62,572 nt of DNA from an uncultured Clostridia bacterium (lineage in GTDB: Bacteria; Bacillota; Clostridia; Oscillospirales; CAG-272): contig CALXUV010000027.1 of the NCBI GenBank assembly GCA_944391815.1, positions 1-62,572 of the forward strand. Reading direction: 5' to 3'. Under the pieces are notes generated by a model. It saw nothing but the letters and a program-made list of their open reading frames with translations, was not told where the DNA came from and ran no database searches. This document shows positions 53,780 to 62,215 of the stretch, piece after piece. The first letter of the stretch is position 1, and every line of letters starts with the position of its first letter. Both the position numbers and the translations under genes were made by a program.

Positions 53780-54781
53780 ATGCCGGAAATTTTAAGTTAC
53801 AAAAGAGAAGCGGGCGGCAGTCTTTTTGCCAAACAGGAAAAACTGGAAGCGGAGCAAACGGTTACACTTGAAAAAAACACGGTTATCTGCAATAAAAATC
53901 TGACGGTAAGTTTTTTCGCCGGTCAGGATTTCGGCGGATTAAGAGCCGGACACGGATTAAAGGAATATTCTGCTTCTTATGTCGAGGTCGACGGAAAGGA
54001 AATAAGGGTATTTTTTACCGGTGCAGAAACAGTTCTCGTAAAGTCAGTCTCACACGGACTTGAAATAAAGGGAAGTGCTTGTCTGGTGATAAGAGCCGGA
54101 TGCGGAAAAGCGTCGGTAACACTGTCTGCGGGCGGCAGGAGTTTTGATATTTCAGACGTGATGTGGGCCGGCAGAAACGGATACATTTTTGTACAGTCGC
54201 TGGCAGGGAACACACATGATGTTGCCGTAAGATGGGACTGTAACGATTACCGTAAACCGATTTACGCAGTAGGTGATTCTTATTTTAATCCCACCGCCAG
54301 GGAAAGGTGGACCTCCTATCTTATCGGAAACGGATATAACGGAAGTCTGTTGCTCGGATATCCGGGAATGAACAGCACGACCGGGCTTTCGGAATTCAAG
54401 CAGGCACTGACATACGGAAATCCGGAGTTTGCACTTTGGTGTCTCGGGATGAATGATCCCGACAGCCGGGACGGCATAAGCGAAACATATAAAAAGGCGA
54501 CAGACGAATTTATAATAATCTGCCGGGAGAAGGGGATAATTCCGGTCCTTGCGACTATTCCCAATGTTCCTTCGAGAACCAACGTGTTAAAAAACAGTTA
54601 CGTAAGATCAAGCGGACTCAGATACATCGACTTTTGCCCTGCGGTAAATCCCGATGTAAACAGCGGAGAGTGGTATGAAGGAATGCTGTGTCCCGACGGA
54701 GTACACCCTGCGGAGGCCGGAGCCAAAGCACTGTATATCAGAGCGCTCACCGACTTTCCTGAAATTATGCGTATTTGTTGA
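53780..54781 (+). CDS. SGNH/GDSL hydrolase with N-terminal beta domain
   Basis: This 333-residue protein has about 150 N-terminal residues of beta-rich sequence, then an SGNH esterase domain. Block I is YAVGDSYF (Ser near 165), block III is WCLGMND, and block V is CPDGVHPAEAGA with Asp and His near 304-308. It likely removes acyl groups, perhaps acetyl, from a carbohydrate. No signal peptide is visible. AAAGGAGTAGCC precedes the ATG, 11 bases after the tautomerase stop. It is the last gene before the terminator. Confidence 0.88.
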   Translation: MPEILSYKREAGGSLFAKQEKLEAEQTVTLEKNTVICNKNLTVSFFAGQDFGGLRAGHGLKEYSASYVEVDGKEIRVFFTGAETVLVKSVSHGLEIKGSACLVIRAGCGKASVTLSAGGRSFDISDVMWAGRNGYIFVQSLAGNTHDVAVRWDCNDYRKPIYAVGDSYFNPTARERWTSYLIGNGYNGSLLLGYPGMNSTTGLSEFKQALTYGNPEFALWCLGMNDPDSRDGISETYKKATDEFIIICREKGIIPVLATIPNVPSRTNVLKNSYVRSSGLRYIDFCPAVNPDVNSGEWYEGMLCPDGVHPAEAGAKALYIRALTDFPEIMRIC

Positions 54782-54811
54782 TTTGTAGGAATTCTGTAAA
54801 AAACATAACAA

Positions 54812-54849
54812 AAAAGAGACTGCTTATTGCAAAGCCGTCTCTTTTCGTT
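54812..54849 (+). terminator. Terminator of the lyase-sulfatase-SGNH operon
   Basis: AAAAGAGAC (54812-54820) pairs with GTCTCTTTT (54837-54845) with a 16-base loop; the stem's own T-rich end continues CGTTTT. It lies 30 bases after the SGNH stop. Confidence 0.85.
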
Positions 54850-54937
54850 TTGAGTGAAATAATACACCATTTTTTGGCATAAGCAGAAAACAGGCGTGTG
54901 CATTAATGTACTATCGACATAAAAATGAGGTGAAACA

Positions 54938-55291
54938 ATGTCTGAAATGATGAATAACAGCATGCTTGCAGAAGAGCCGGTAGCACAAACCTGTCCTGCG
55001 ATAGGATATCAGAAAGTAAACATGTGCGTTCCGGTCACAGTTACTCCTTTTGCCAATGCAATGACAACGGTAACAAAATGCTGTGGCGACCCCGTGATAG
55101 TAAGCGGCGAGGAGCCCTGCAAAGGAGTTAAAAACGGCGTGTGTAAGTTCACTATAAGCCAGGGAATCTGTATAGCTGTTCCGGTTGACTTCGGCGCGAC
55201 GGCTACGGTCGGCGACACTTACGTTGACTGTCTCGGTGCCGACAGCACTGATATATGCACAAACGGTGTGGCAGAAGAGGTGACTGAATAA
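54938..55291 (+). CDS. Small Cys-rich protein A (paralogue of the next gene), unknown function
   Basis: This 117-residue protein has ten cysteines and repeats of the pattern GYQKVNMCVPVTVTP, CCGDPVIV, and then CKFTISQGICIAVPVDFG. No signal peptide or membrane helix is seen. The next gene carries the same blocks in the same order. ATGAGGTGAAAC precedes the ATG. The beta-strand-like, disulfide-rich sequence brings spore-coat/exosporium proteins of Clostridia to mind, but I do not recognise a named family. It forms an isolated two-gene unit with its own terminator. Confidence 0.8.
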   Translation: MSEMMNNSMLAEEPVAQTCPAIGYQKVNMCVPVTVTPFANAMTTVTKCCGDPVIVSGEEPCKGVKNGVCKFTISQGICIAVPVDFGATATVGDTYVDCLGADSTDICTNGVAEEVTE

Positions 55292-55293
55292 TT

Positions 55294-55611
55294 ATGAAAA
55301 ACAGTTATTATCCTCTTATTGACGGAATAAAACCTGCCGATACCGACTGCTCAGGAGACGGCTGTTTAAGGACCGGATATCAGTACGCCGAAATCAGTCT
55401 GCCGATAGAAATCGAGCCTGGCACGAAACTCGGGGATATTAAGACCGAGTGCTGCGGTGAGCCGACGGTGAAATGCAGAACATGTGAGGACGGTATGCGC
55501 TGTGAGGTTATCATAACGCAGAAAATCTGTATTAAAATTCCCGTCTGTTACTCTGTGAAAGCCTGTGCAGGCAAGGAAAAGACAGAATGCGATAACTGCT
55601 GCTGCGAATGA
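55294..55611 (+). CDS. Small Cys-rich protein B (tandem paralogue), unknown function
   Basis: This 105-residue protein starts two bases after the previous stop. The matching blocks are GYQYAEISLPIEIEP, ECCGEPTVKC, and then CEVIITQKICIKIPV. The end is richer in cysteine (CDNCCCE). In all it has fourteen cysteines. No signal peptide is seen. It is co-translated with protein A, which implies they work together, for example in the same coat layer. The assignment is based on sequence similarity read by eye. Confidence 0.8.
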   Translation: MKNSYYPLIDGIKPADTDCSGDGCLRTGYQYAEISLPIEIEPGTKLGDIKTECCGEPTVKCRTCEDGMRCEVIITQKICIKIPVCYSVKACAGKEKTECDNCCCE

Positions 55612-55625
55612 GAGCGAACAGAAAA

Positions 55626-55668
55626 AAAGCCGGATAGTCTCCTTTACGGGGATTATCCGGTTTAATTT
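55626..55668 (+). terminator. Terminator of the Cys-rich pair
   Basis: CCGGATA (55630-55636) pairs with TATCCGG (55654-55660) with an inner TCTCC/GGGGA extension, followed by TTTAATTT. It is near-symmetric and may also act for the opposing minus gene. Confidence 0.8.
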
Positions 55669-55703
55669 ATTAAGCCGATTATGTTTTACAGAAATTTGAA
55701 AAT

Positions 55704-56195
55704 TTATTTTTTATGCGGCGTTTTGCAGTAAGGACATACACCGTTTTCGGTGGAGCGGTAGGAAAACGAAGCTCCGCATGATGCACAAACTGCATAAACA
55801 AAGGTGTCTTCCGGACCCTTTGCGGTGTTTACGGTGATGTTTTTTCCGTCAAGCAGATAGCCGTAAAGCCAACCCTTTTCAAAACATCTTTTAACCGTCT
55901 TATAAACCTGTTCCTCTGACATTCCGAGCTGGGAAGCAATCGAGCTGACGGTACGTAGTTTTTCTTTGTCAATTGCGAAAACAACACGCTTGCAGAAACG
56001 TTTATCAGCGTAAAAAACCCAAAGAATCGGGCAGGCATAGAAGTCAACGGCAGTAAATACGATGCCGATTACCATGATGACCGTAAGTCCGTTTGAAGCT
56101 CCGAGTATAATCATCGGAATGCCGGCGACAAGGAGAACAGAGGACAGGACCGACATAATAAGCATAATTCTGAGTTCTTTGTTTAAAGTAGCCAT
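55704..56195 (-). CDS. Membrane protein with winged-helix-like and zinc-ribbon segments
   Basis: In this 163-residue protein two membrane helices lie near residues 10-35 and 38-62. A predicted helix-turn-helix-like part follows: TVSSIASQLGMSEEQVYKTVKRCFEKGWL. A four-cysteine ribbon closes the chain, CASCGASFSYRSTENGVCPYC. TAGGAGCATTAT precedes the ATG. I do not recognise a named family; the layout would suit a membrane-bound regulator or an adaptor. It stands just downstream of the ABC pair on the same strand, 57 bases away. Confidence 0.75.
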   Translation of the reverse strand: MATLNKELRIMLIMSVLSSVLLVAGIPMIILGASNGLTVIMVIGIVFTAVDFYACPILWVFYADKRFCKRVVFAIDKEKLRTVSSIASQLGMSEEQVYKTVKRCFEKGWLYGYLLDGKNITVNTAKGPEDTFVYAVCASCGASFSYRSTENGVCPYCKTPHKK

Positions 56196-56251
56196 ATAAT
56201 GCTCCTATTTGATTTATCTGTCTTTAAATTATCATTGCTTAATCTTAGATA

Positions 56252-58021
56252 TTATTCGAACTGCGCCCTGTAAATTTCAGAGTAAAATCCGCCTTTTTCA
56301 AGCAGTTCCTCGTGTTTTCCGCGTTCAACTATATCTCCGTCTTTAACCACGAGTATAAGGTCGGCATTGCGTATAGTCGAAAGTCTGTGCGCAATTACAA
56401 AACAAGTTTTACCCTGCATCAGTCTGTACATAGCGTCCCGTATCAGAAGCTCGGTCTGGGTGTCAACATTTGAGGTTGCCTCATCGAGAATCAGCAGATG
56501 TGCAGGCGAAAGCATCGCACGGGCAATTGTCAGAAGCTGTTTTTGACCTTTTGAGAGGTTTACTCCGCCGTCGGTGACAAGTGTTTCGTATTTGTCCGGA
56601 AGCGACTCGATATAATCGTGCATGTTTGCGGCTTTTGCAGCATTGATTACCTCTTCCTCTGTTGCGTTTTCTTTTCCGTAAGCAATATTCCGGAAAATGG
56701 TACCTTCAAAAAGCCATGTGTCCTGCAAAACCATCGAAAATGCTCCGCGCAGACTTTTTCTCGTATAATGCTCTATATCGGTACCGTCAAGTGATATAAC
56801 TCCGCCCTGCGGCTTATAAAACCGCATGAGGAGGTTTACCAGTGTTGTCTTTCCGGCACCGGTAGGGCCGACGATCGCAACCGTCTGTCCGGCTTTAGCA
56901 TCAAACGAAAGAGAATGGATAATGATATTTTCCGGATCGTAACCGAAACGGACATCGGTAAATGAAACGTCACCTTTTGGATTTACAAGAGTAACGGCGT
57001 CAGCGGGATCAGCCGGTTCTCCGTCCTCGTCGAGGAGTCTGAAAACTCTTTCGGCTGCGGAAAGCGCCGACTGTATTTCTCCCATGATGTTGGCATATTC
57101 GTTAATAGGTCCCGAAAATTTTCTTGCATAGAGCAGAAAAGAAGAAATATCTCCTATAAGTATATAGCCAAGGAGGAACATAAGCGATCCTACCGTGCTT
57201 ATGAGAACAGTTCCGAGGTTGTTTACAAAGTTGACGGAGGGACCGATAAGGCTTCCGTAGTAATCCGCTTCAAAATATGCGTCGACAGCTTCCTCGTTTT
57301 TGTCCTCAAATTTACTTATGATGTTATCTTCTCTTGCATACGCCTTAATGGTTTTAAGACCGGAAAGCATTTCTTCGGAAAAACCGTTGAGTTCAGCGAG
57401 CTTTGCCGAACGCTTTCTGAAAAGAGGACGGACTGCCTTGCTTCGCTTTACGGCTATAAAAACCGAAAGCGGGATAGTGATTATAAATACCGCAATGAGC
57501 GGAGGAGATATAAGCAGCATTCCGATAAACGCACCGATAATTGTTATTATTCCGGTAGCCGCCTGAAGAATGTCGTTGGAAAGAGAAGCGTTGATGGTGT
57601 CTATGTCGTAGGAAACCCGGTTGATAAGGTCACCCGCCTGAAGTCTGTCAAGGTATCCTACCGGAAGGGAAATCATTTTGTCAAATACATCCTGACGCAT
57701 CTTCCGAATTATTTTCTGCGTCAGCCTGATCATCAGAAATGACAGTATGTAAGCGAGTACCGAGGAAATTACATAGAAAACCGCCATAAGCGAGCAATAG
57801 TAGAAAACCGCATCAAAATCAACGCCGGTTTCAAGTCCGATTGCATTGATCGCTTTACCGGTGAGGTAAGGACCGAGCAGAGCGAAAAGGTTACTGCCCA
57901 GCATCAGTGCAAAAGCTGCAAGAACGCTGAATTTGTAATTTACAAAGTAAGATGCAAGACGTGCGATTATCTGACGCTTGCTTTTTTTGTTGAGGGCGGG
58001 TAAAACCTGATTTTTATTCAT
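56252..58021 (-). CDS. ABC exporter subunit B (canonical ATP site motifs)
   Basis: This 589-residue half-exporter has six membrane helices followed by an ATPase domain. Walker A is GPTGAGKTT near residue 387, Walker B LLILDEATSN with the catalytic Glu, and the switch motif VIAHRLST. The signature reads LSKGQ rather than LSGGQ. It overlaps subunit A by eight bases. Together they make a heterodimer like LmrCD or BmrCD, which pumps drugs or lipids outward. Substrate unknown. Confidence 0.93.
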   Translation of the reverse strand: MNKNQVLPALNKKSKRQIIARLASYFVNYKFSVLAAFALMLGSNLFALLGPYLTGKAINAIGLETGVDFDAVFYYCSLMAVFYVISSVLAYILSFLMIRLTQKIIRKMRQDVFDKMISLPVGYLDRLQAGDLINRVSYDIDTINASLSNDILQAATGIITIIGAFIGMLLISPPLIAVFIITIPLSVFIAVKRSKAVRPLFRKRSAKLAELNGFSEEMLSGLKTIKAYAREDNIISKFEDKNEEAVDAYFEADYYGSLIGPSVNFVNNLGTVLISTVGSLMFLLGYILIGDISSFLLYARKFSGPINEYANIMGEIQSALSAAERVFRLLDEDGEPADPADAVTLVNPKGDVSFTDVRFGYDPENIIIHSLSFDAKAGQTVAIVGPTGAGKTTLVNLLMRFYKPQGGVISLDGTDIEHYTRKSLRGAFSMVLQDTWLFEGTIFRNIAYGKENATEEEVINAAKAANMHDYIESLPDKYETLVTDGGVNLSKGQKQLLTIARAMLSPAHLLILDEATSNVDTQTELLIRDAMYRLMQGKTCFVIAHRLSTIRNADLILVVKDGDIVERGKHEELLEKGGFYSEIYRAQFE

Positions 58022-59744
58022 TTGTTCCGTCCTCCGTTTCTATCTGGGATTGTTGCATTTCTCTGTAAACTTCACAGTTCTGAATCAGCTGGCTGTGACT
58101 TCCGAATCCGGCGATTTTGCCTTTGTCCAGCATTATGATTTTGTCCGCAAACCGGACGGAACTGATACGCTGTGCTATCATTACTATGTTTGTGTCCGGG
58201 AAATTCTGAAGCAGTGTTTTTCTGAGCATTGCGTCGGTTTTGTAGTCAAGAGCACTTGAAGCGTCGTCAAGTATCAGTATTTCGGGATTTGCCGCAAGAG
58301 CACGTGCGATCAGCATACGCTGTTTCTGACCTCCGCTGAAGTTGGTGCCGCGTGCGGTAAGGCTGCTTTCATATCCGTGCTCGGTTGCGCTTATAAAGTC
58401 GTGAGCCTTGGCGTATTTTGCGGCTGTCACGACGTTTTTATCCTCAATTTCTCTTTCAAAGCGGATATTTTCTTTTACAGTGTCAGCCATCAGGAAATCG
58501 TTTTGCAGTACCACGCCGAATTTTTTCCTCAGCTCTTTTTCACTGTAACTGCGGATGTCTTTTCCGTCAACCCTTATTACTCCGCTGTCCGGATCGTAAA
58601 ATCTCAGAAGCAGTGAAATGATTGTGGTTTTGCCGCTGCCGGTGGCACCGATTATACCGAGCGACTCTCCTTTTTTCACGGAAAAGTTGATATCTGTCAG
58701 AGCCGGAGCACCGCTGTAACCGAAATTTACGTGTTCGAACGCAATAAACTCGTCGTTTTTCACATCATCGGAAAGCATAGGATAGGTTTTGAGGGGATTT
58801 TCCATATTCAGAATGGCTGATATACGTTTTGCGGAAGCAGTACCTTTTGATATGTTAACGAAAATACGGCTTATTGATATTACGGCATTCAGAATGATGG
58901 TGAAATAGGAGGTGAATGCGATGATTTCACCGGCTTTTGCGTTACCGCTGCTGACTCTGTATGCGCCCACGACTATTACGGCAGTCATACCGAGGTTGAG
59001 CAGCATATTGAGAACCGGACTTGTTATTCCCATGGTCAGCCCTGCTCTGGTTTCCTTGCTTACGACATTTTCGTTTATTTTACGGAAGTCGTCGCTTTCG
59101 TAATCGGTTTTTGAAAGGGCTTTTATAACTCTGATTCCGGTGTAGTCGTCCCTTACCTTTCTGACCATTACATCAACCGCTTTTTGCAGAGCTGTGTAAA
59201 GGACGATTCCTTTTGAGGATATGTAAATGACTATCAGTGTAAGGAGAGGTACTACGGCGAGCAGAACAAGCGCAAGAACAGGTTCCACCGTAAATGTGAG
59301 AGCGACTCCGCCGATAAGGAGGATAGGAGTCCTGATACCGAGTCTCTGAACCATGCCTATCATGTTGTGCAGGTTATATGTGTCGGATGAAAGCCTTGAA
59401 ACAAGGGAAGGAACGGTAACCTCATCAGTCTGTGAGGCGGAAAGATATAGGGTAGATGAGAACAGGTCGTTACGGATCTCCCGTGTAGTGTCTCTGGCGA
59501 CTCTTGAAGCCATACGGTTTGCCTTGACGTTACCTGCCCATGCTGCCACAGCGCACAGAAACATTATTACACCCCATGCAACCAGAAGTGAAATATTTTT
59601 TTCAGGGGCTATTTCGTCAATCATATAAGCCATGATTATAGGGAGCAGAAGCTCGGCAAAAGTTCCGGCGATTTTTATGGTCATTCCGAGCGCAATGCGT
59701 TTTTTCCTTTTTGCTATGTAGTTAATCACACTGACTTTTTTCAC
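58014..59744 (-). CDS. ABC exporter subunit A (degenerate ATP site motifs)
   Basis: This 576-residue half-exporter has six membrane helices and an ATPase domain. Walker A is GATGSGKTT near residue 368 and the signature is FSGGQ. Walker B is ILILDDASSALD, with Asp in place of the catalytic Glu. The switch histidine is replaced by Gln in MIAQRISS. These changes are the normal mark of the degenerate-site half of heterodimeric exporters. The start overlaps the marR stop by four bases. Confidence 0.93.
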   Translation of the reverse strand: MKKVSVINYIAKRKKRIALGMTIKIAGTFAELLLPIIMAYMIDEIAPEKNISLLVAWGVIMFLCAVAAWAGNVKANRMASRVARDTTREIRNDLFSSTLYLSASQTDEVTVPSLVSRLSSDTYNLHNMIGMVQRLGIRTPILLIGGVALTFTVEPVLALVLLAVVPLLTLIVIYISSKGIVLYTALQKAVDVMVRKVRDDYTGIRVIKALSKTDYESDDFRKINENVVSKETRAGLTMGITSPVLNMLLNLGMTAVIVVGAYRVSSGNAKAGEIIAFTSYFTIILNAVISISRIFVNISKGTASAKRISAILNMENPLKTYPMLSDDVKNDEFIAFEHVNFGYSGAPALTDINFSVKKGESLGIIGATGSGKTTIISLLLRFYDPDSGVIRVDGKDIRSYSEKELRKKFGVVLQNDFLMADTVKENIRFEREIEDKNVVTAAKYAKAHDFISATEHGYESSLTARGTNFSGGQKQRMLIARALAANPEILILDDASSALDYKTDAMLRKTLLQNFPDTNIVMIAQRISSVRFADKIIMLDKGKIAGFGSHSQLIQNCEVYREMQQSQIETEDGTNE

Positions 59745-60187
59745 TTGTTATCCTCCCGGGGTTTGGTACTTACCGTATTTCTTGATTTTTCCGCAATTTT
59801 CGAGCAAACGGAGCAGAAAATATTTTTTTCGCTTTCACTGAGATCTTTTGTGACTATGTCATTCCATTCCTCGTGGACTCGTTTTATCTCTGAAATAGCT
59901 GAAAAAGCTTTTTCGGTCGGGTAAACAAGAAGTATTCTTTTGTCATGCAGGTCGGGAGTACGTGTTACAAATCCCTTTTCCTCAAGCGAGGGGAGCTGTC
60001 TTGCAACGGAGCTTTTGTGCACATAAAGCTTTTTGGAGATTTCCTCCTGAGAAATACCGGGATTGTTGCAAATGCAGAGAATATACGAATCCTGATAAGG
60101 TCCTATATCGAGTTTTTCATACATTTCCGCCCGGTAGATGTTTGCGCATCTCCAAACCTGACCTATGTATTTCATAAATTTTTCCAT
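59741..60187 (-). CDS. MarR-family transcriptional regulator
   Basis: This 148-residue dimeric winged-helix regulator has the recognition region NNPGISQEEISKKLYVHKSSVARQLPSLEEKGFVTR and then the wing PDLHDKRILLVYPTEKA (in parts). MarR regulators of this kind usually repress the gene next to them until a ligand binds. It heads the ABC exporter operon with a four-base overlap. An operator could not be marked; the upstream stretch TATATAATAGTTGCATATGAAACTA has TTGCATATG symmetry. Confidence 0.92.
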   Translation of the reverse strand: MEKFMKYIGQVWRCANIYRAEMYEKLDIGPYQDSYILCICNNPGISQEEISKKLYVHKSSVARQLPSLEEKGFVTRTPDLHDKRILLVYPTEKAFSAISEIKRVHEEWNDIVTKDLSESEKNIFCSVCSKIAEKSRNTVSTKPREDNK

Positions 60188-60580
60188 TTTTTACCGCCTT
60201 CGGGAAAAAACAAAATAGTTTCATATGCAACTATTATATATTTTTCTTAACGGTTTGTCAACAACAAATGAAGAAAACCGTGAAAAATATTAAATTAAAC
60301 TGTTCGAAAACTGTAAATGATGTGTTTTTTGCCGAAAAAGGTATAATTCTGAACGGTTGCCGATAAATGAAAGCTACGGCTCATTTTAGTGAAAAACTGA
60401 ACTAACATTTTTCCGATGTAAAGAAGTATGAGTATAAATTACCCCGGCAAACCTTACTGCCTTGATTTTGTGCAGCTTAATTTGCCGGGGGATGTTATAA
60501 GCGGATTTCCGATCCGGAAGATATTTTTGACGGGACTTTTTGCTGAACCGGTCAAACAGTTCGGTCAGGAAGCATACGGT
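60188..60580. other. Gap between the marR and gldA genes, with a large hairpin
   Basis: The marR promoter should lie in the left part, but a clear pair of boxes was not chosen. The main element is the inverted repeat at 60442-60490. An open plus-strand frame from 60428 runs into gldA on the other strand and is treated as a shadow. Confidence 0.5.
60442..60490. repeat. Perfect 10-bp inverted repeat with inner stem
   Basis: CCCCGGCAAA (60442-60451) and TTTGCCGGGG (60481-60490) are perfect complements. An inner CTGC/GCAG stem is separated by a symmetric 5x5 internal loop. It lies about 90 bases after the gldA stop codon on the minus strand. It lacks a T-run on either strand. Confidence 0.7.
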
Positions 60581-61684
60581 TTAATCAGTAAGTCCGAGAA
60601 AATATTTTCCGTAAGAATCAGCAGCTTTAAGTGCGGCAACAACCTTTTCCGGAGTTACTTCAAAGGGGAGGTTGTGAATTGTATCGGAAGGACTGCACGC
60701 AGCTTTTGCCACGCTCATCAGTTTTTCGTCTGTGACGTCGCTGAGACCAAGCTGAGCGAAAGTAACGGGAAGTCCGACTGAAATACAGAAATCGTAAATT
60801 TCTGCAAGTCCGTCCATATCCGTGTCTTCCAGAATCAGCTGTGTAAGCGTTCCGAAAGCGACCTTTTCGCCGTGATACATGTGATGGCACTCTTCAAGGA
60901 CAGTAAGACCGTTATGGATTGCATGCGCTCCTGCAAGTCCGCCGCTTTCAAATCCTATTCCGGAGAGAAGAGTGTTCGCCTCAATGACTTTTTCTACCGA
61001 TTCAGTGCAGGCGTGAGCGTCAAGAGCGAGTTTCGCTTTAAGTCCGTCGCTCATAAGTGTGTCGAAGCAAAGCCTTGCCAATGCCATTGCGGCTCCTGTG
61101 ATTTTGCCGCCGGCACAGGTTCCTGCGTCGGAGTTTTTGCAGGCGCGTGCTTCAAAATAGGTGGCAAGAGCGTCGCCCATACCGGCAACCGTAAGGCGGA
61201 CGGGGGATGCCGAAATAACATCGGTGTCCATCAGAACAAGGTTGGGGTTAGCCGGCAGGAAGAGGTATTCTTCGAAAACTCCGTCGTCGGTATAGATGAC
61301 CGAGAGAGCACTGCACGGTGCGTCGGTTGATGCTATGGTCGGGCAGATTATAACCGGAACTTTGCAGTAGTAGGCGACAGCTTTTGCGGTATCGAATATT
61401 TTTCCGCCGCCGACTCCGACGACAAGGTCACAACCGCTTTTTCCGACAACGTCAGTAAGACGGTTTATTTCATTTTTGCTGCATTCTCCTCCGAAAAAGT
61501 CGCAGATAAAGGTGCAGTCGGTTTCCGAAAAACCTTTTTCGATAACTTCTCCGCTTCTCTGCCATCCGCCTTTGCTGATAAGCAAGAGAGCTTTTTTGCC
61601 GAAGCTTGCGGCATAGGTGCCGAGTTTTTTCATTTCTCCGGGACCCTGAATGTACTTTGAAGGACTGATAAGAATTTTTGACAT
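60581..61684 (-). CDS. gldA: Glycerol dehydrogenase (iron/zinc-type)
   Basis: GldA oxidises glycerol to dihydroxyacetone with NAD. The 367-residue protein has the NAD-binding GVGGGKIFDTAKAVAYY near residue 95. The metal ligands are the Asp in MGDALATYFEARA and the histidines in GGLAGAHAIHNGLT and MYHGEKVAFG. AAAGGAGAGAAAAA precedes the ATG. It stands alone. Related sn-glycerol-1-phosphate or aminocyclitol enzymes share the fold, but the GldA pattern is clear. Confidence 0.95.
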   Translation of the reverse strand: MSKILISPSKYIQGPGEMKKLGTYAASFGKKALLLISKGGWQRSGEVIEKGFSETDCTFICDFFGGECSKNEINRLTDVVGKSGCDLVVGVGGGKIFDTAKAVAYYCKVPVIICPTIASTDAPCSALSVIYTDDGVFEEYLFLPANPNLVLMDTDVISASPVRLTVAGMGDALATYFEARACKNSDAGTCAGGKITGAAMALARLCFDTLMSDGLKAKLALDAHACTESVEKVIEANTLLSGIGFESGGLAGAHAIHNGLTVLEECHHMYHGEKVAFGTLTQLILEDTDMDGLAEIYDFCISVGLPVTFAQLGLSDVTDEKLMSVAKAACSPSDTIHNLPFEVTPEKVVAALKAADSYGKYFLGLTD

Positions 61685-62013
61685 TTTTTCTCTCCTTTTT
61701 ACTTGTTTTTGATTTTTTGTTTTTTGATTTCTGACTTATCCGTGTTTTTTCTGGTAACTTTATAAAAAATATTTTCACTACTGCTTTAAAGAAAAAAGGT
61801 TTTCATTTCCGCTTTGTTTAAATTTTTGATTATGCTATGGCAGTCAGTAAATTTGAGCTTAATACATACACTGTCTCAATTATAAACTGAATACTTAAAT
61901 AATATTTGTATTGTTTGTAAATCGGGCAGAAAATATAATGCAAAATAAATGAAACTTTCGGTAAACACTTTTTTACGCAACCGGCAGTTGCCAAAACGGT
62001 AATTATTTGTTGG
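61685..62013. other. Gap upstream of gldA
   Basis: AT-rich and divergent between gldA and the HTH remnant. No clear gldA -35/-10 pair was chosen. No gene is seen. Confidence 0.5.
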
Positions 62014-62042
62014 TTGCAAAACAGCAAAAAAAGTATTATAAT
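62014..62042 (+). promoter_or_regulatory. Sigma-A-type promoter of the truncated HTH gene
   Basis: TTGCAA (62014-62019), a 17-base spacer and a perfect TATAAT (62037-62042). It lies 95 bases upstream of the remnant ATG at 62137. Confidence 0.8.
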
Positions 62043-62136
62043 CAAAACCGTAAGAGAAACCGGCAAAACGGTGAGAAAAACAGGCGTGTCATAACTAAGC
62101 GGTAAGCTATAAAAACATAAACAGGAGGGCTTAGCA

Positions 62137-62215
62137 ATGAATCTATCAGAAAAAATCGGAAGATTAAGAGCTGACCGTTGAGTGGCTCGGCTGGCTTTGC
62201 TATCTTTATCCTTAA
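62137..62215 (+). pseudogene. Remnant of an XRE-type helix-turn-helix gene
   Basis: After AGGAGGG the frame reads MNLSEKIGRLRADR and stops at 62181. The start MNLSEKIxRLRxxx is a common beginning of XRE-family regulators. A second frame then reads LTVEWLGWLCYLYP and ends at TAA (62213-62215). An internal deletion with loss of frame, joining the first and last codons of a former gene, is the simplest reading. The promoter and ribosome site are intact. It could also be a short leader peptide. Confidence 0.5.

Noticed and set aside
60428-60781. 117-codon plus-strand open frame
   Set aside because: It runs antisense into gldA, has no ribosome site and its product resembles nothing. The hairpin at 60442-60490 lies inside it.
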